Part shown: positions 63,731-64,000 of the stretch, piece by piece | Layout: each line of letters begins with the position of its first letter | Numbering within the stretch: the stretch's first letter is position 1 | DNA from: Sphingosinicella sp. LHD-64 | GTDB taxonomy: Bacteria > Pseudomonadota > Alphaproteobacteria > Sphingomonadales > Sphingomonadaceae | Assembly (NCBI RefSeq): GCF_031157375.1 | Contig: NZ_JAVIFV010000001.1 | Span: 496,001 to 560,000, forward strand | Direction: 5' to 3' | DNA length: 64,000 bases | Notes under the pieces: model-generated | What the model was told of the DNA's origin: nothing | The model's database searches: none | The model's input: only the letters and a program-made list of their open reading frames with translations | Position numbers and translations under genes: made by a program

Positions 63731-64000
63731 GTGGGCGCACAGGACCGGTCACGTGAGATACTGCAGCTGATCAGTGAAGGCTTCGTGCTCGTCGACACCG
63801 GCTTCACAGTGCTGGAAATGAATGCGGAGGGCGAGCGGATCGACGGCCGTCCCGCCGCGAAGATCGTCGGCAGGTCGCTCTGGGACTCGTGGCCGAATGT
63901 GAAGGACGGCCAGCTCGGCCATCTGCTCAGGGAAGCCATGCACGACCGCCGGCCAGTCTCGTTCGAGCACCTCTACACCTGGCCCGACGGGCGGCAGGCC
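63731..64000 (+). CDS. PAS-domain protein, cut by the window end
   Basis: First 90 residues only. GTG start, AAGGAG ten bases upstream. ILQLISEGFVLVDTGFTVLEMNAEGERIDGRPAAKIVGRSLWDSWPNV and PVSFEHLYTWPDG fit a PAS fold (PAS_4 type) that senses small ligands, light or redox. The output domain (kinase, diguanylate cyclase or other) lies beyond the window, so the class cannot be named. Confidence 0.75.
   Translation, partial: MGAQDRSREILQLISEGFVLVDTGFTVLEMNAEGERIDGRPAAKIVGRSLWDSWPNVKDGQLGHLLREAMHDRRPVSFEHLYTWPDGRQA

Overview
The window is a high-GC, gene-dense chromosomal segment of an alphaproteobacterium, most likely of the order Sphingomonadales. The basis is gene content and order (lapA-like/pyrF/accD/folC, rpmH-rnpA-yidD-yidC-engB, addA-trxA), an M2 peptidyl-dipeptidase, and several families of palindromic intergenic repeats of a type I associate with sphingomonads. 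The taxonomic call is inference. I see no rRNA, tRNA, CRISPR array, transposase or complete prophage. Both ends cut genes: cysS at the left edge and a PAS-domain gene at the right edge.

Layout. 1-7.4 kb: cysS, cvpA, radA, a hibernation-factor-like protein, an endonuclease/phosphatase-fold protein, an ArsR/SRPBCC pair with a palindromic operator, and a serine hydrolase. 7.5-20.9 kb: a terminase-small-subunit-like HTH protein, a large patatin, lapA-pyrF-accD-folC, a TPR protein, ampG, a Rieske oxygenase, a lone receiver, an RsuA-family pseudouridine synthase, rsmD and an ABC1/UbiB kinase. 21-31.5 kb: a DUF1508 protein, an MHS transporter, small ABM and NTF2-fold proteins, uvrD interrupted by a 358-residue intein, a repeat-flanked GxxExxY gene, a second terminase-like HTH protein, and a compact exporter-cysK-ATP-grasp operon. 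31.5-42.4 kb: an M20 homologue with altered metal ligands, an M1-like peptidase, comM, the rpmH-rnpA-yidD-yidC-engB operon, a GST, algH and a peroxiredoxin. 42.4-53.2 kb: small secreted proteins, the M2 peptidase, queH, an arylesterase/ABC unit, a WYL regulator and OsmC. 53.2-64 kb: a chloroperoxidase-like hydrolase, a TIR-TM-SH3 protein divergent from a hemerythrin-like protein, secA, trxA, addA and a PAS gene.

Most of the window is housekeeping: translation (cysS, rsmD, RsuA-type synthase, rpmH, rnpA, queH), protein export (yidD, yidC, secA), lipid and folate metabolism (accD, folC), and DNA repair (radA, uvrD, addA). The more unusual items are: the class-1-type intein in UvrD motif III with a non-LAGLIDADG insert; an rpmH gene that appears nested inside rnpA; the TIR-TM-SH3 protein; a conserved-looking but metal-ligand-poor M20 protein; and several palindromic repeats that supply the ends of coding sequences (RsuA-type synthase, NTF2-fold protein, GxxExxY protein).
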